Assembly: GCA_900290365.1 (NCBI GenBank)
Contig: OMOE01000131.1
Span: 33,811-70,008 of the forward strand
From: Syntrophobacter sp. SbD1
Lineage (GTDB): Bacteria > Desulfobacterota > Syntrophobacteria > Syntrophobacterales > Syntrophobacteraceae
Length of the DNA stretch: 36,198 nt
Direction of reading: 5' to 3'
Position 1 is the stretch's first letter; every line of letters begins with the position of its first letter. Below are positions 16,264 to 25,201 of the stretch, one piece after another. Under the pieces are notes generated by a model that made no database searches, was not told where the DNA came from, and was given only the letters and a program-made list of their open reading frames with translations. Position numbers and translations under genes: made by a program.

Positions 16264-18575
16264 AGCAAATCTCAATAAGGCACATATTCTCGAGAGCTTG
16301 CCTGATTCTTTATTGTCTGGGCCTGAGTGCGTTCTCTGTGGCTTATGCCCTGGCGGAAACCCCGGCGCCGGTTACAGGCTCGGCAAAGCTTGCCGAAAAC
16401 AGCCCGCTCCCATGGACAATTCAGGCCGACAAGCTGATGTATGACCAGGAGAAGCAGCTCTATGAAGCTGAGGGAAATGTCAAGATAAGCGCCAAGGACA
16501 GACTGATAGAGGCGGATTATGCATCCGTAAACAACCAAACCCGCCAGGCCGACCTCAGCGGTAAAGTTACAGTTGCGTACGGCAGAAACTGGGTCAAAGG
16601 CGAACACGTAATCTGGAACCTGGATAAAGAGACCGGGTGGCTGGATTCCGGAGTCCTTTTTTTTGCCGAAAATAATTTCTTCATTCAGGGAAAAGAGATA
16701 ACTAAAACCAGCGCCACCGAATATGAACTCAAAGAAGGGTTCCTCACCAGTTGCAATCCGGCCGAACCTGACTGGAAAATTCAGTTCAACGACATGAAAG
16801 TTACAGTTGGAGGGACTGCCTGGACGCGGGACGTTTCTTTATGGGCCAGGGACTGGCCGGTCGTTTATTGGCCTTTGCTGGGAGTGCCGGTTGAGACACA
16901 GCGCCAGTCGGGGTTTTTACTACCAATTGAGGGCCACAGCACCCTAAACGGATATCAAATCGAAATCCCTTACTACTGGGCTTTTCGGCCGGACATGGAT
17001 GCCACCTTTTATGCAGAATACATGTCAAACCGAGGGCTTATGGGGGGAGCCGAATACCGCATAGACAATCAGCAATGGGGCAAGGGTATCTGGGCGATCA
17101 ATTACCTGGACGACCAGGTGAGCAAAACGTTTTTATTCAACCAGGGATTCCCTTTCCAGACGCAAGACCGGTATTGGTTGCGCGGCAAACAGGATATCGC
17201 ACTTCCCTGGAACATAGAGGCGAAAATTGATTTGGATTACGTCAGCGACCCTAATTTTCTCCAGGAATTCGCACTCGGATCGCCTTCTTTATATCGCAGC
17301 AGTAACATGTTTCTGGGCAATTTCGGCCGCGGCCTTCTCTACGATCCGACTTCACTGGTGCGGGAATCCGATGTATATCTGGAGAAGAGGGGCGATTCGG
17401 AACTCTTGAGTATGGACTTTCGATATTGGGAAAACTTCGAGACCGGCTTTAAGGATCAAACCACACAGATGCTGCCCTCTTTTTCCTATGACGTAATTCC
17501 AAAAAGGATCGACGACACGGCCTTCTATTGGGGTCTTGAAAGTTCAGCGGTAAACTATTGGAAGGTGGAGGGCGATACGGAGCAGCGACTGGACGCCTAT
17601 CCGCGAGCCTACTACCCTCTGCACTTCGGCAACTATCTCGATGTCGAGTCTTCCGTGGGTCTTCGCGCCGACGCATATTCGGTCCAATGGGCGACAACAA
17701 ACGGCAACGACAATTTAGTCGAACGGGCCATACCAGACACCCAAGTGGAGATGAGCACCCGCCTTAACAGGGAATTCAACGTGGATTTCTGGAACCTTGT
17801 AGCATTGCAGAATGCCATCCGGCCCGAAATTTCATACGAATACGCTACCCAGACCGCAAGCGGCCCTGTTGCCCAAATTGACCAGCTTGACGCCAACCAG
17901 TCCAGAAACGGCATCCGCTACGGCTTCTCGACCTTCTTTACCGGAAAGGAACTGTTGCCGAGCCCAAGTGGAGAGTCCTCCCCAACATATATAGAATTAG
18001 CCCGATTTCGCGTCTTTCAATTCTTCAATGTGCAAGCGCCTCCGATAGAGGACCCAATGTTCGACACCGACAATATTATGAAGCAGGGATTTTCGCCCAT
18101 AGGCTTCAGGTTGGATGTTAAGCCAAGAAAATACGTCACCGTCTCTTATGACCTGGATTTGGACCTTTCAACAGCCGGACAGCAACGCGCGCAGGATTTT
18201 TCGTTGACCTACGACAGCACTGTGGGTCATATCGTGACTGTTACTTACGCGCAGGTTCCCAACCTCGCGGTCAATGAAATAACAGTCGCCACTTATCTTA
18301 AAACGTATAAGGATTTCTACATCAACACCTACCATGATTACGCTCTGGACGCTGGACTTATGTTCACGCAAGGCTACGGTGTGAGGTACATCCGGGGCTG
18401 CTGGGGAGTGGGCCTCGGATATGAACGTACGGGCGGCGATAACAGGGTTGCGTTAACACTGGATCTGATGGGAATCGGCAGTATTGGCTCTTCATCGGCC
18501 TTTTTCGGCAAGCCGTTCTTTGGCGAGGTCCTTCCCGGGTATCAGCATCCTGAGAGCTGGATTTCATCCAGGTAG
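16260..18575 (+). CDS. lptD: LPS-assembly outer membrane protein LptD
   Basis: A 771-residue outer-membrane beta-barrel that, with LptE, inserts lipopolysaccharide into the outer leaflet. An N-terminal signal peptide ends near SVAYALA. An OstA/LptA-like jellyroll domain (about 50-190) shows IQADKLMYDQEKQLYEAEGNVKI, and ADLSGKVTV follows. The barrel part has alternating aromatic strands and ends with a C-terminal aromatic-rich region. RDVSLWARDWPVVYWPLLGVPVETQRQSGFLLP matches the start of the LptD barrel region. Only a few cysteines are seen (for example in TSCNPAEPDW), so the disulphide pattern of E. coli is not conserved. The GTG start overlaps the folC stop. The gene implies an LPS-containing outer membrane. 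Confidence 0.92.
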   Translation: MKQISIRHIFSRACLILYCLGLSAFSVAYALAETPAPVTGSAKLAENSPLPWTIQADKLMYDQEKQLYEAEGNVKISAKDRLIEADYASVNNQTRQADLSGKVTVAYGRNWVKGEHVIWNLDKETGWLDSGVLFFAENNFFIQGKEITKTSATEYELKEGFLTSCNPAEPDWKIQFNDMKVTVGGTAWTRDVSLWARDWPVVYWPLLGVPVETQRQSGFLLPIEGHSTLNGYQIEIPYYWAFRPDMDATFYAEYMSNRGLMGGAEYRIDNQQWGKGIWAINYLDDQVSKTFLFNQGFPFQTQDRYWLRGKQDIALPWNIEAKIDLDYVSDPNFLQEFALGSPSLYRSSNMFLGNFGRGLLYDPTSLVRESDVYLEKRGDSELLSMDFRYWENFETGFKDQTTQMLPSFSYDVIPKRIDDTAFYWGLESSAVNYWKVEGDTEQRLDAYPRAYYPLHFGNYLDVESSVGLRADAYSVQWATTNGNDNLVERAIPDTQVEMSTRLNREFNVDFWNLVALQNAIRPEISYEYATQTASGPVAQIDQLDANQSRNGIRYGFSTFFTGKELLPSPSGESSPTYIELARFRVFQFFNVQAPPIEDPMFDTDNIMKQGFSPIGFRLDVKPRKYVTVSYDLDLDLSTAGQQRAQDFSLTYDSTVGHIVTVTYAQVPNLAVNEITVATYLKTYKDFYINTYHDYALDAGLMFTQGYGVRYIRGCWGVGLGYERTGGDNRVALTLDLMGIGSIGSSSAFFGKPFFGEVLPGYQHPESWISSR

Positions 18576-18599
18576 CCCCAAGGGATAAACGTTTTTTAT

Positions 18600-18628
18600 T
18601 TGACAATGCATGCTCGTAATTGTATTGT
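18600..18628 (+). promoter_or_regulatory. Promoter of rplM-rpsI
   Basis: TTGACA (18600-18605), a perfect -35, and TATTGT (18623-18628) are 17 bases apart. This is the strongest promoter-like sequence seen in the window and fits a ribosomal protein operon, with a leader of about 35 bases. Confidence 0.7.
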
Positions 18629-18669
18629 TCACGGCTTAGGTTAATTTCTAGATTCTGGAGACCCACCTT

Positions 18670-19113
18670 ATGAAAACGCAAAGCGCAAAGTTCGAAGCGC
18701 AAAAGCGCAAATGGATTGTGGTTGATGCGGAAAACCAGGTCCTGGGGCGCCTTGCGAGTCAGATTGCCCTCCGCATCCGCGGCAAACACTTGCCCATTTT
18801 TACTCCACATGTGGACCTGGGTGACTTCGTAGTGGTCGTCAATGCCGGCAAGGTCAAGCTTACCGGCGATAAATGGAACCAGAAGACCTACTACCGCTAC
18901 AGCGGCTATATGGGGGGAATGAAATCAACGACCGCCCGCAAGCTTAACCAGGAACACCCGGAGCGAATGATCCGGCTTGCTGTCTGGGGAATGTTGCCCA
19001 AAAACCGGCTTGGCCGCAAACTTATAAAGAAGCTCAAGGTTTACACCGGCCCGGCTCATCCTCACGAGGCGCAACAACCCGAGGCTTTTAAACTTATCGA
19101 GAAATACAACTAG
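18670..19113 (+). CDS. rplM: 50S ribosomal protein L13
   Basis: An early-assembly protein of the large ribosomal subunit, 147 residues. Family motifs are [22 protein letters not shown], then [37 protein letters not shown], and [34 protein letters not shown] near the end. GGAG lies about 9 bases before the ATG. It is followed after 13 bases by rpsI, the usual bacterial arrangement. The first codons contain repeated GCGCAAA strings, which encode normal L13 residues and are probably coincidental. Confidence 0.98.
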   Translation: MKTQSAKFEAQKRKWIVVDAENQVLGRLASQIALRIRGKHLPIFTPHVDLGDFVVVVNAGKVKLTGDKWNQKTYYRYSGYMGGMKSTTARKLNQEHPERMIRLAVWGMLPKNRLGRKLIKKLKVYTGPAHPHEAQQPEAFKLIEKYN

Positions 19114-19126
19114 GAGATATTTTTAA

Positions 19127-19519
19127 ATGCCCGAACAACGCATTTATGCCACAGGTAAAAGAAAGACTTCGATCGCGAGGGTTTGGCTCAAACCCGGAAC
19201 GGGTCTGATCGTTATAAACAAAAAGCCGGCTGAACAGTACATCGACAGGGAAACAAGCAAGATGGTAATCGCTCAGCCGCTGGTGCTCACCGGCACTTTC
19301 GGCAAAGTTGACGTCTCAGTCAACGTGCTGGGCGGTGGGATTTCCGGTCAAGCCGGAGCGATTCGACACGGGATTTCCAAAGCGCTTCTCGAACTCAATC
19401 CCGAATACAGGGAGGTCCTGAAGCGGGCCGGTTTCCTTACTCGCGATTCGCGCATCAAGGAACGCAAGAAGTATGGCCGTAAGAGCGCCAGGGCGCGCTT
19501 CCAGTATTCGAAGCGTTAA
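19127..19519 (+). CDS. rpsI: 30S ribosomal protein S9
   Basis: A small-subunit protein of 130 residues whose C-terminal tail reaches the P-site tRNA. It begins [22 protein letters not shown] and ends with the invariant [21 protein letters not shown] precedes the ATG. It is the second gene of the rplM-rpsI pair and is followed by an intrinsic terminator at 19636-19671. Confidence 0.98.
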   Translation: MPEQRIYATGKRKTSIARVWLKPGTGLIVINKKPAEQYIDRETSKMVIAQPLVLTGTFGKVDVSVNVLGGGISGQAGAIRHGISKALLELNPEYREVLKRAGFLTRDSRIKERKKYGRKSARARFQYSKR

Positions 19520-19539
19520 TTCGCTCACCTGAAGCAAGA

Positions 19540-19562
19540 AACGGGACGCGGGACGCGGGAAG
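19540..19562 (+). repeat. GGGACGC tandem repeat
   Basis: GGGACGC occurs twice in tandem followed by GGGAAGC, just after rpsI. Similar GGGACGC strings are, from memory, another short repeat word of this kind of genome. No function is apparent. Confidence 0.55.
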
Positions 19563-19635
19563 CAGTAATGAACTACTTTCTACCTGCTCCTCGCATCTTA
19601 TTCGCAACCGAAGCCGATTTTTCGGTTTGAATATG

Positions 19636-19671
19636 GGGCGCTGCACAAGGGTGCACGCGCCCTTGCTTTTT
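19636..19671 (+). terminator. Intrinsic terminator after rpsI
   Basis: GGGCGC and TGCAC pair with GTGCA and GCGCCC around the loop AAGG, with one bulged C. TTGCTTTTT follows. It closes the rplM-rpsI operon. Confidence 0.75.
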
Positions 19672-19833
19672 ATCGGGAGCAACATCGGCCTAATTACCAA
19701 AAGAGCGGCTGCGTTCTTCCTCCTAAGATAGACTATATCACCTGTCCATCATATCCGGTGGGCTATTGCGAGTCGCCTCTGCGCTCCCTGCTTCCCTCAC
19801 CTCTTGCTTCTCGCAAATGAAGGGAATTCTTTT
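19672..19833. other. Intergenic region before argC
   Basis: Holds the CTAAGATAGACTATAT motif (19717-19740), which recurs at 32071-32104. No good promoter for argC was found. The open frame extends upstream of argC to a TTG at 19804, which is not believed. Confidence 0.35.
19717..19740 (+). repeat. CTAAGATAGACTATAT motif, copy before argC
   Basis: TCCTAAGATAGACTATATCA shares CTAAGATAGACT with 32076-32087 and GATAGACTATAT with the second unit there. It is in an intergenic region with no neighbour on the minus strand to use it as a ribosome-binding site. Confidence 0.6.
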
Positions 19834-20871
19834 ATGTTGAGGGTCGCCATAGCCGGGGCATCCGGCTACACAGGGTTTGAGCTGTTGCGCATACTTTGCG
19901 CTCATCCATCCGTGCGGGTATCCCTTATTACCTCCAGGCAGCAAACGGGACAGCGCATTGACGATTTCTACCCGGCCCTCAAGCGTCACTGCGATCTCGT
20001 CTTTGAGGACACCGATCCGGAGAAACTTGCTTCCTCATCCGATCTGGTTTTTACTGCCCTACCGCACCAGGCCTCGATGGACATAATCCCGAGCCTGCTC
20101 GATCGGGGCGTCAAGGTCGTGGATCTCAGCGCTGACTACCGACTAACAGACCCTGAGGTTTACCGGGAGTGGTATTCGACGCACTCTACGCCGGAGCTTC
20201 TTAAGGAGGCCGTATACGGCCTTCCCGAGCTATACCGCGAAAAAATCCGCACAGCCCGGCTTGTCGCCAATCCCGGATGCTACCCGACAAGCGTTATTTT
20301 GGCCACAGCGCCGCTGCTTTCGCGAGGCCTGATAGATGCCGGAACGATTATTGCCGATTCAAAATCCGGGGTCTCCGGGGCCGGCAGGGGCATGGCTCAG
20401 GGCGTGCACTTCTGCGAGGTCAACGAGGGCTTTAAAGCATACAAAGTTGGCGAACACCGTCACACGCCCGAAATAGAGCAGGAGCTTGGCATTCTGGCCG
20501 GAAGACCGGTAACGATCAATTTCACCCCCCATCTGGTACCGATGACCCGTGGAATACTCAGCACCGTTTACTCCAATATGAAACCGGGGGTCGAAGCCCC
20601 GGACGTGGAGGAGGCCTTCCGGGATTATTACAGAGATGAGCCTTTTGTCCGCCTCAGCAATCCAGACCAGCTGCCCGTTTCACTTCAGGTCAGGGGAAGC
20701 AATTACTGCGATATCGGCTGGCGCGTGGATGCGCGGACACGGAGAGTGATTGTGATCTCCGTTATCGATAACCTCACCAGGGGCGCATCAGGACAGGCCG
20801 TTTGCAATATGAACATAATGCACGGCCTGCCTGAGGACACTGGCCTCAAACAAGCGCCCTGGCAGCCATAA
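19834..20871 (+). CDS. argC: N-acetyl-gamma-glutamyl-phosphate reductase
   Basis: The NADPH-dependent third step of arginine synthesis, reducing N-acetylglutamyl phosphate to the semialdehyde. It is 345 residues, the normal length for the ArgC type. The Rossmann fold starts VAIAGASGYTGFELLR. The active-site cysteine is Cys149 in VANPGCYPT, and HRHTPEIEQ carries the catalytic His. Other family signatures are VVDLSADYRL and SGVSGAGR. ATG 19834 is chosen because AAGGGA lies 8 bases upstream. truA follows after 6 bases, so the genes are probably cotranscribed. Confidence 0.97.
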   Translation: MLRVAIAGASGYTGFELLRILCAHPSVRVSLITSRQQTGQRIDDFYPALKRHCDLVFEDTDPEKLASSSDLVFTALPHQASMDIIPSLLDRGVKVVDLSADYRLTDPEVYREWYSTHSTPELLKEAVYGLPELYREKIRTARLVANPGCYPTSVILATAPLLSRGLIDAGTIIADSKSGVSGAGRGMAQGVHFCEVNEGFKAYKVGEHRHTPEIEQELGILAGRPVTINFTPHLVPMTRGILSTVYSNMKPGVEAPDVEEAFRDYYRDEPFVRLSNPDQLPVSLQVRGSNYCDIGWRVDARTRRVIVISVIDNLTRGASGQAVCNMNIMHGLPEDTGLKQAPWQP

Positions 20872-20877
20872 AGAACA

Positions 20878-21636
20878 GTGAACAATGAACGCAACATAAA
20901 ACTCGTCCTCGAATACGACGGCTCCGGATATCACGGATGGCAGCGCCAGGCGGTCTCACTCTCGATCCAGGAAGTTATCGAATCGCGCCTGGGTGTTATG
21001 CTTGGCAAAAGGGTGGGGGTTAGCGCATCCGGCCGTACGGACGCTGGCGTTCATGCGAAGGGACAGGTTGTCAGTTTTCACACGCGGACCAGCCTCAGGG
21101 CTGAAGAGATTCTGAAGGGACTAAATAGCCTTCTTCCCGCCGACATCGTTGTATTGAGCGCCGAGGAGGCGGACGAGTCTTTTCATGCACGCTTTTCGGC
21201 CGTGAGCAAAGTATACGAATATCATATACTCAATCGCCCGGTCCCATCGGCGCTCATGCGCAAATACGTATGGCACGTCCGACGGCCTCTTGCCTCGGAG
21301 CCGATGGAGGAGTGCCTTGAAAGAATTTGCGGACTCAATGACTTTTCCGCCTTCATGGCCTCGGGGTCCAGGGCATCATCGACCGAGCGAAATATGCTGA
21401 GGGCGGAACTTGCGCGGCCGCATCCCGACAGGGTGAAATTCACATACGAGGCCACCGGTTTCCTGCGGCACATGGTCAGGAATCTAACCGGCACAATAGT
21501 CGAGGTTGGCAAGGGAAAGAGGACGACCCGGGACTTTGACCGCATTGTCAGGAGCGGCGACCGAAAGCAGGCCGGAATGACCGCTCCCGGACATGGTCTT
21601 TACCTGATTTCCGTGAATTACGAGGAAGCGAAATGA
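20878..21636 (+). CDS. truA: tRNA pseudouridine(38-40) synthase TruA
   Basis: Converts uridines 38-40 of the anticodon stem of many tRNAs to pseudouridine; 252 residues. The catalytic aspartate is Asp55 in SGRTDAGVHAKGQVVSF. NIKLVLEYDGSGYHGWQRQ is the usual N-terminus, and FTYEATGFLRHMVRNLTG the usual C-terminal motif. It starts with GTG, 6 bases after the argC stop, with only weak AAAGAA upstream. Its stop overlaps the ATG of the aminotransferase gene as ATGA. Confidence 0.95.
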   Translation: MNNERNIKLVLEYDGSGYHGWQRQAVSLSIQEVIESRLGVMLGKRVGVSASGRTDAGVHAKGQVVSFHTRTSLRAEEILKGLNSLLPADIVVLSAEEADESFHARFSAVSKVYEYHILNRPVPSALMRKYVWHVRRPLASEPMEECLERICGLNDFSAFMASGSRASSTERNMLRAELARPHPDRVKFTYEATGFLRHMVRNLTGTIVEVGKGKRTTRDFDRIVRSGDRKQAGMTAPGHGLYLISVNYEEAK

Positions 21637-22829
21637 AATTATCCGGTAGAATCGGCAGGATTAAACCCTCAGCCACTTTGTCTATCAACGCCAAGGCTAA
21701 CGGGCTCAAACGCAGCGGCATCAACATAATCAATTTCGGGGTCGGGGAGCCGGATTTCGATACTCCTCAAAATATTCGCGACGCGGCGATACAAAGCATC
21801 TGCAACGGTAAAACCCGATATACCGCCGTTGGGGGAATAGACGAACTGAAGGATGCTGTGGCCAATTCCGTCAAAGCTGACTACGGCTTTGCCTGCGGGC
21901 GGGAAAACGTCCTGATCTCATGCGGCGGAAAGCATGCCCTCTACAACCTGTTCATGACCATGCTCGATCCGGGAGATGAAGTCATCATACCTTCGCCCTA
22001 CTGGGTAAGTTACCCGGATATGGTCGAACTCGCCGATGGCAAACCGGTAATAGTGACTTGCCCGGAAAAGGACGGGTTCATACTCGGACCTGAGTCTCTC
22101 GAGAAGGCCATCACCCCGAAGACGCGGTTTCTGATCTTGAACAGCCCCTCGAATCCGACAGGCAAATATTATGGCCCCGATGAGCTAAGAGCACTGGCCG
22201 AAGTCCTCCTACGGCATGAAAACGTTCTGATCGTCAGCGACGATATCTATTACCGCATTCTTTTCGGCGGCCACAAATGGGTTAGCATGGGTATGGTCGA
22301 GGAGAAGCTGCGAGATCGCATTTTCATTATAAACGGCGTCAGCAAAAGCTATTGCATGACGGGGTGGCGAATCGGCTACCTCATTGGCGACCCGGGGGTC
22401 ATAAAAGCGGCAACCGATTTCCAAAGCCAGGTTACCAGCAATGCCACCTCGATATCACAGTGGGCGAGCGTAGAGGCGCTGATTGGCAACCAGAAGCCGG
22501 CAGTGGATATGGTGCAAATCTTCGAACAAAGGTGCAAACGGGTGTTGGAGCGCATTTCCGATCTTCCGGAGGTAACGTGCACGAAGCCGGACGGCGCATT
22601 TTACGTCTTCCCGAATTTCAGCGCGCATTTCGGAAAACTTTTTAAGGGGCGGACCATAAACGGCTCTCTTGATCTTGCCGGCTACCTGATGGAAGAAGCA
22701 CATGTGGCCGTCGTCCCCGGAGGTGCTTTCGGCGAAGACAATTGCCTCCGGTTTTCCTATGCGCTCTCCATGGAAGAAATCGATCAGGGGTTCGATGCCG
22801 TGAAAAGGGCTTTGAAAAAACTCGGTTAG
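21633..22829 (+). CDS. Aspartate aminotransferase family protein (class I/II, PLP)
   Basis: A 398-residue fold-type I aminotransferase. Lys238 in NGVSKSYCMTGWRIGY is the PLP-binding lysine. NSPSNPTGKYY (170-180), VSDDIYYRI and YTAVGGIDELKDAV are typical of the Ib (thermophile/Bacillus-like) aspartate aminotransferases. The likely reaction is aspartate plus 2-oxoglutarate to oxaloacetate plus glutamate. A prephenate or other amino acid specificity is not excluded. It overlaps truA by 4 bases, so it is translationally coupled. A dispersed repeat lies just downstream (22842-22882). Confidence 0.88.
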   Translation: MKLSGRIGRIKPSATLSINAKANGLKRSGINIINFGVGEPDFDTPQNIRDAAIQSICNGKTRYTAVGGIDELKDAVANSVKADYGFACGRENVLISCGGKHALYNLFMTMLDPGDEVIIPSPYWVSYPDMVELADGKPVIVTCPEKDGFILGPESLEKAITPKTRFLILNSPSNPTGKYYGPDELRALAEVLLRHENVLIVSDDIYYRILFGGHKWVSMGMVEEKLRDRIFIINGVSKSYCMTGWRIGYLIGDPGVIKAATDFQSQVTSNATSISQWASVEALIGNQKPAVDMVQIFEQRCKRVLERISDLPEVTCTKPDGAFYVFPNFSAHFGKLFKGRTINGSLDLAGYLMEEAHVAVVPGGAFGEDNCLRFSYALSMEEIDQGFDAVKRALKKLG

Positions 22830-22841
22830 AAGAAGAAATCC

Positions 22842-22882
22842 ACCCCCGGCCCAAAAGCTCTGCCGGGGCAGGCTGCGAGAAG
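22842..22882 (+). repeat. Dispersed repeat (pair with 6547-6583)
   Basis: Shares GGCCCAAAAGCTCT and GGGGCAGGCTGCGA with the copy at 6547-6583. It fills the short gap between the aminotransferase and the ArnT-like gene. Confidence 0.7.
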
Positions 22883-22908
22883 CAGAGGGCGCAGGGGTTT
22901 TTGAAACA

Positions 22909-24606
22909 ATGGACAACGAAGAAAAAACCAAAGCGAATAATTTAGATCTCTGCGCTTTACGCTCCCCGATCCTTCTTATCCTGATTTGTTTCGCTTTTTT
23001 CATTCCCGGGCTTTCCACAATTCCGCCCGTGGACCGGGACGAATCGAGGTATGCACAGGCCACGAGCCAGATGCTCGAGACTGGCGATTTCGTACAGATT
23101 CGATTCCAGGATGAGCCCCGCAATAAAAAACCGATCGCTATCTACTGGCTCCAGGCCGCGAGTGCCGCTCTTTGGGGGGCGCCCGAAACCCGGAAAATCT
23201 GGCCCTTTCGCATTCCATCGCTCCTTGGCGCGATTGTTTCCGTACTACTCACCTTTTCTATTGGAAAACGGCTATTCGGCGAGAGAACAGGCTTGCTCGG
23301 GGCCGCCTTTGCCGCGGGGTCCATTTTGCTTGTCATGGAGGCGCACCTTGCGACCACGGACGCTGTGCTGCTCGCAACGATAATGGCTGCCCAGGGTGCT
23401 TTGAGCAGTCTTTATATGAGCAGGGATCAAAACGAATCTCCGGGGATCGGAACTTTCCTGACATTCTGGACTGCTCAGGCCATCGGAATCCTGGTGAAAG
23501 GCCCTGTCACGCCGATGATCAGCCTGCTGACCATTGGCTGCCTGGCCGCGGCTGACAGGGATGCAGGCTGGTTGAAGCGTTTAAGGCCGCTTGCCGGGCT
23601 TGCAATCACGGCGACGCTTGTAAGTCCCTGGATGATTGCCATAGGTCTGGCTACGAAGGGCGCTTTCTTCCGGCAGGCAGTTGTGGGCGACTTTCTTTCC
23701 AAGGTGGCAACGGGGCAGGAATCGCACGGATTTCCACCCGGCTTCTATCTCCTTTTGATGCCTCTCACCCTTTGGCCTGCATCAGCGGTGGCTGGAATAG
23801 CTATTTTCCGGGCGTGGAAATCGAGGACCGCTCCGGCAGTAAGGTTTTGCCTTGCCTGGATATTACCCGCATGGATCGTATTCGAACTGGTCCCGACGAA
23901 GCTGCCTCATTACATTTTGCCGCTCTACCCGGCATTATGCCTTCTGGCCGCCCATACCATTGTTTCCAGCGAGAATGGCGATGCTCCCGGACTGGACTCC
24001 AGGTTCGTCAGGAGCGGCTATGTGATGTCTCAACTGGTAATTTTGCTTCTTGGCCTGGGGTCCCTTGTTCTCCCCTGGCTCCTGGATCACAGATTCGAAC
24101 CGCTTGGCCTGATCCCCGCAGCCTCAGCCGTTTGTGCGACTCTGTTTTCCACCTGGAAGTTTTTCAAGCGCCGCTACATCCACGCTGCTGTTGTCACAAT
24201 AGTCGCTACCGCACTCGTCCTGGGACCTTCACTTCACTGGATAGCGCCTGGCGTCAATTGGTTCTGGCTTAGCAGGAATGTGAGCAATGCTGCCAAACTG
24301 CGCGCCGGCAAACAGGTCATGCTCTGTTCCTCGGGCTACCATGAACCCAGCCTGGTTTTCCAGCTTGGTACCCGTACCCTTCTGACTTCACCGGACGGGG
24401 CAGCGATCTTCCTCAAAAATACTCCCGGGGCAATGGCCCTTGTTGATCTCACCGGGGACGCCGAATTTAAAACGGAGGTCAAAAACCTCGGTCTGGCAGT
24501 CAAGCCGGCAGGAGCATTTTATGGCTTCAACTATTCAAAAGGGCGGACTATGATGTTGCGATTGTATGTAAGTGATAAAATCATGGACCAACCGGAATAT
24601 AAATAA
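22909..24606 (+). CDS. ArnT-like polyprenyl-phosphate-sugar glycosyltransferase (GT39/GT83 family)
   Basis: A 565-residue integral membrane transferase of the PMT/ArnT type. These use a lipid-linked sugar donor and modify lipid A, proteins or glycans on the periplasmic side. Near the N-terminus the acidic motif PPVDRDESRYAQATSQMLETGDFVQIRFQDEPRNKKPIAIYW is the hallmark of this family (ER/DRDE loop then the KPP-like segment). About a dozen hydrophobic spans follow and a short periplasmic C-terminal domain ends the protein. AGGGG lies 11 bases before the ATG. The acceptor is unknown. The next gene on the same strand encodes a secreted CAP protein. A C-terminal-fused partner is not seen here, unlike in the GT87-GT2 protein at 26545-28680. 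Confidence 0.85.
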   Translation: MDNEEKTKANNLDLCALRSPILLILICFAFFIPGLSTIPPVDRDESRYAQATSQMLETGDFVQIRFQDEPRNKKPIAIYWLQAASAALWGAPETRKIWPFRIPSLLGAIVSVLLTFSIGKRLFGERTGLLGAAFAAGSILLVMEAHLATTDAVLLATIMAAQGALSSLYMSRDQNESPGIGTFLTFWTAQAIGILVKGPVTPMISLLTIGCLAAADRDAGWLKRLRPLAGLAITATLVSPWMIAIGLATKGAFFRQAVVGDFLSKVATGQESHGFPPGFYLLLMPLTLWPASAVAGIAIFRAWKSRTAPAVRFCLAWILPAWIVFELVPTKLPHYILPLYPALCLLAAHTIVSSENGDAPGLDSRFVRSGYVMSQLVILLLGLGSLVLPWLLDHRFEPLGLIPAASAVCATLFSTWKFFKRRYIHAAVVTIVATALVLGPSLHWIAPGVNWFWLSRNVSNAAKLRAGKQVMLCSSGYHEPSLVFQLGTRTLLTSPDGAAIFLKNTPGAMALVDLTGDAEFKTEVKNLGLAVKPAGAFYGFNYSKGRTMMLRLYVSDKIMDQPEYK

Positions 24607-24629
24607 AGGTGAAACAAGCAGGTGGGCGG

Positions 24630-25127
24630 ATGAAAAACGCAATTGCCATTGTAGTTATTGTGTTGATGGGGGTACTTATTTGGCCCTGTTTTGCACAACA
24701 AACCAGACCACTCCAAGTGTTTCCCCAGGCAAAGAATGCTGGGCCGGCCCCATCCGAAAGACAAAGGGCCGATAGGCTCTACCGGCTGACAAGCAGAGAA
24801 AATCCGAGGCTCTCATGGGACGGATGCCTGGCCACCCAGGCTTTTATGCGAGCCAAGCGCATGGGGGCCGCGCACTATTTTGATCATGAGGACCCCAAAA
24901 CGGGCAAAAACCCCGTGTGGGACGTGGTTAAATTATGTGTTCCGTCTAAAGGAGTCAGGGCCCCGGCAGCCGAAAACCTGTCAAAAGGCATCGATACGCC
25001 TGAAAATATTCACAGGGCGCTCATGGAAAGCCCCTCCCACCGGAAAAACATCCTTGACCGGCGCTTCAACCACCTTGGTGTAGGGTGCTCTGATAAAATC
25101 TGCGTAGAACTATTCGCCGGCTATTAG
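24630..25127 (+). CDS. Secreted CAP/SCP-domain protein
   Basis: A 165-residue exported protein. MKNAIAIVVIVLMGVLIWPCFAQQ is a signal peptide. The CAP domain (PF00188 type) follows with LSWDGCLATQAFMRAKRMGAAHYFDHEDPKTGK, then APAAENLSKG, and SPSHRKNILDRRFNHLGVGC. The AENLSKG and SHRKNILD motifs are characteristic. Histidines in HYFDH and SHRKN match the metal or catalytic cavity of the family. CAP proteins bind sterols or lipids or act as hydrolases in other groups; the role here is unknown. AGGTGG lies 4 bases before ATG 24630; a GTG at 24609 is possible. A double-hairpin repeat starts at its stop codon. Confidence 0.85.
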   Translation: MKNAIAIVVIVLMGVLIWPCFAQQTRPLQVFPQAKNAGPAPSERQRADRLYRLTSRENPRLSWDGCLATQAFMRAKRMGAAHYFDHEDPKTGKNPVWDVVKLCVPSKGVRAPAAENLSKGIDTPENIHRALMESPSHRKNILDRRFNHLGVGCSDKICVELFAGY

Positions 25128-25179
25128 GCGGTGGGACCGCCCGCCGGACTCGCCACTCAAACCTTCGGCGGCGGCGGCA
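25127..25179 (+). repeat. Double-hairpin dispersed repeat, copy 4
   Basis: GGCGGT-GGG-ACCGCC at 25127-25141 begins on the last base of the CAP stop codon. The second hairpin is degenerate, with CCTTCGGCGGCGG preserved. It leads directly into the A-rich stretch and inverted repeat at 25202-25271, as in the element near rlpA. Confidence 0.75.
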
Positions 25180-25201
25180 AGGCAAAAGCAAAAAGCAAAA
25201 T

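Noticed and set aside
18670..18715. GCGCAAA repeats at the start of rplM
   Set aside because: They encode normal conserved L13 residues, so they are most simply coding sequence.
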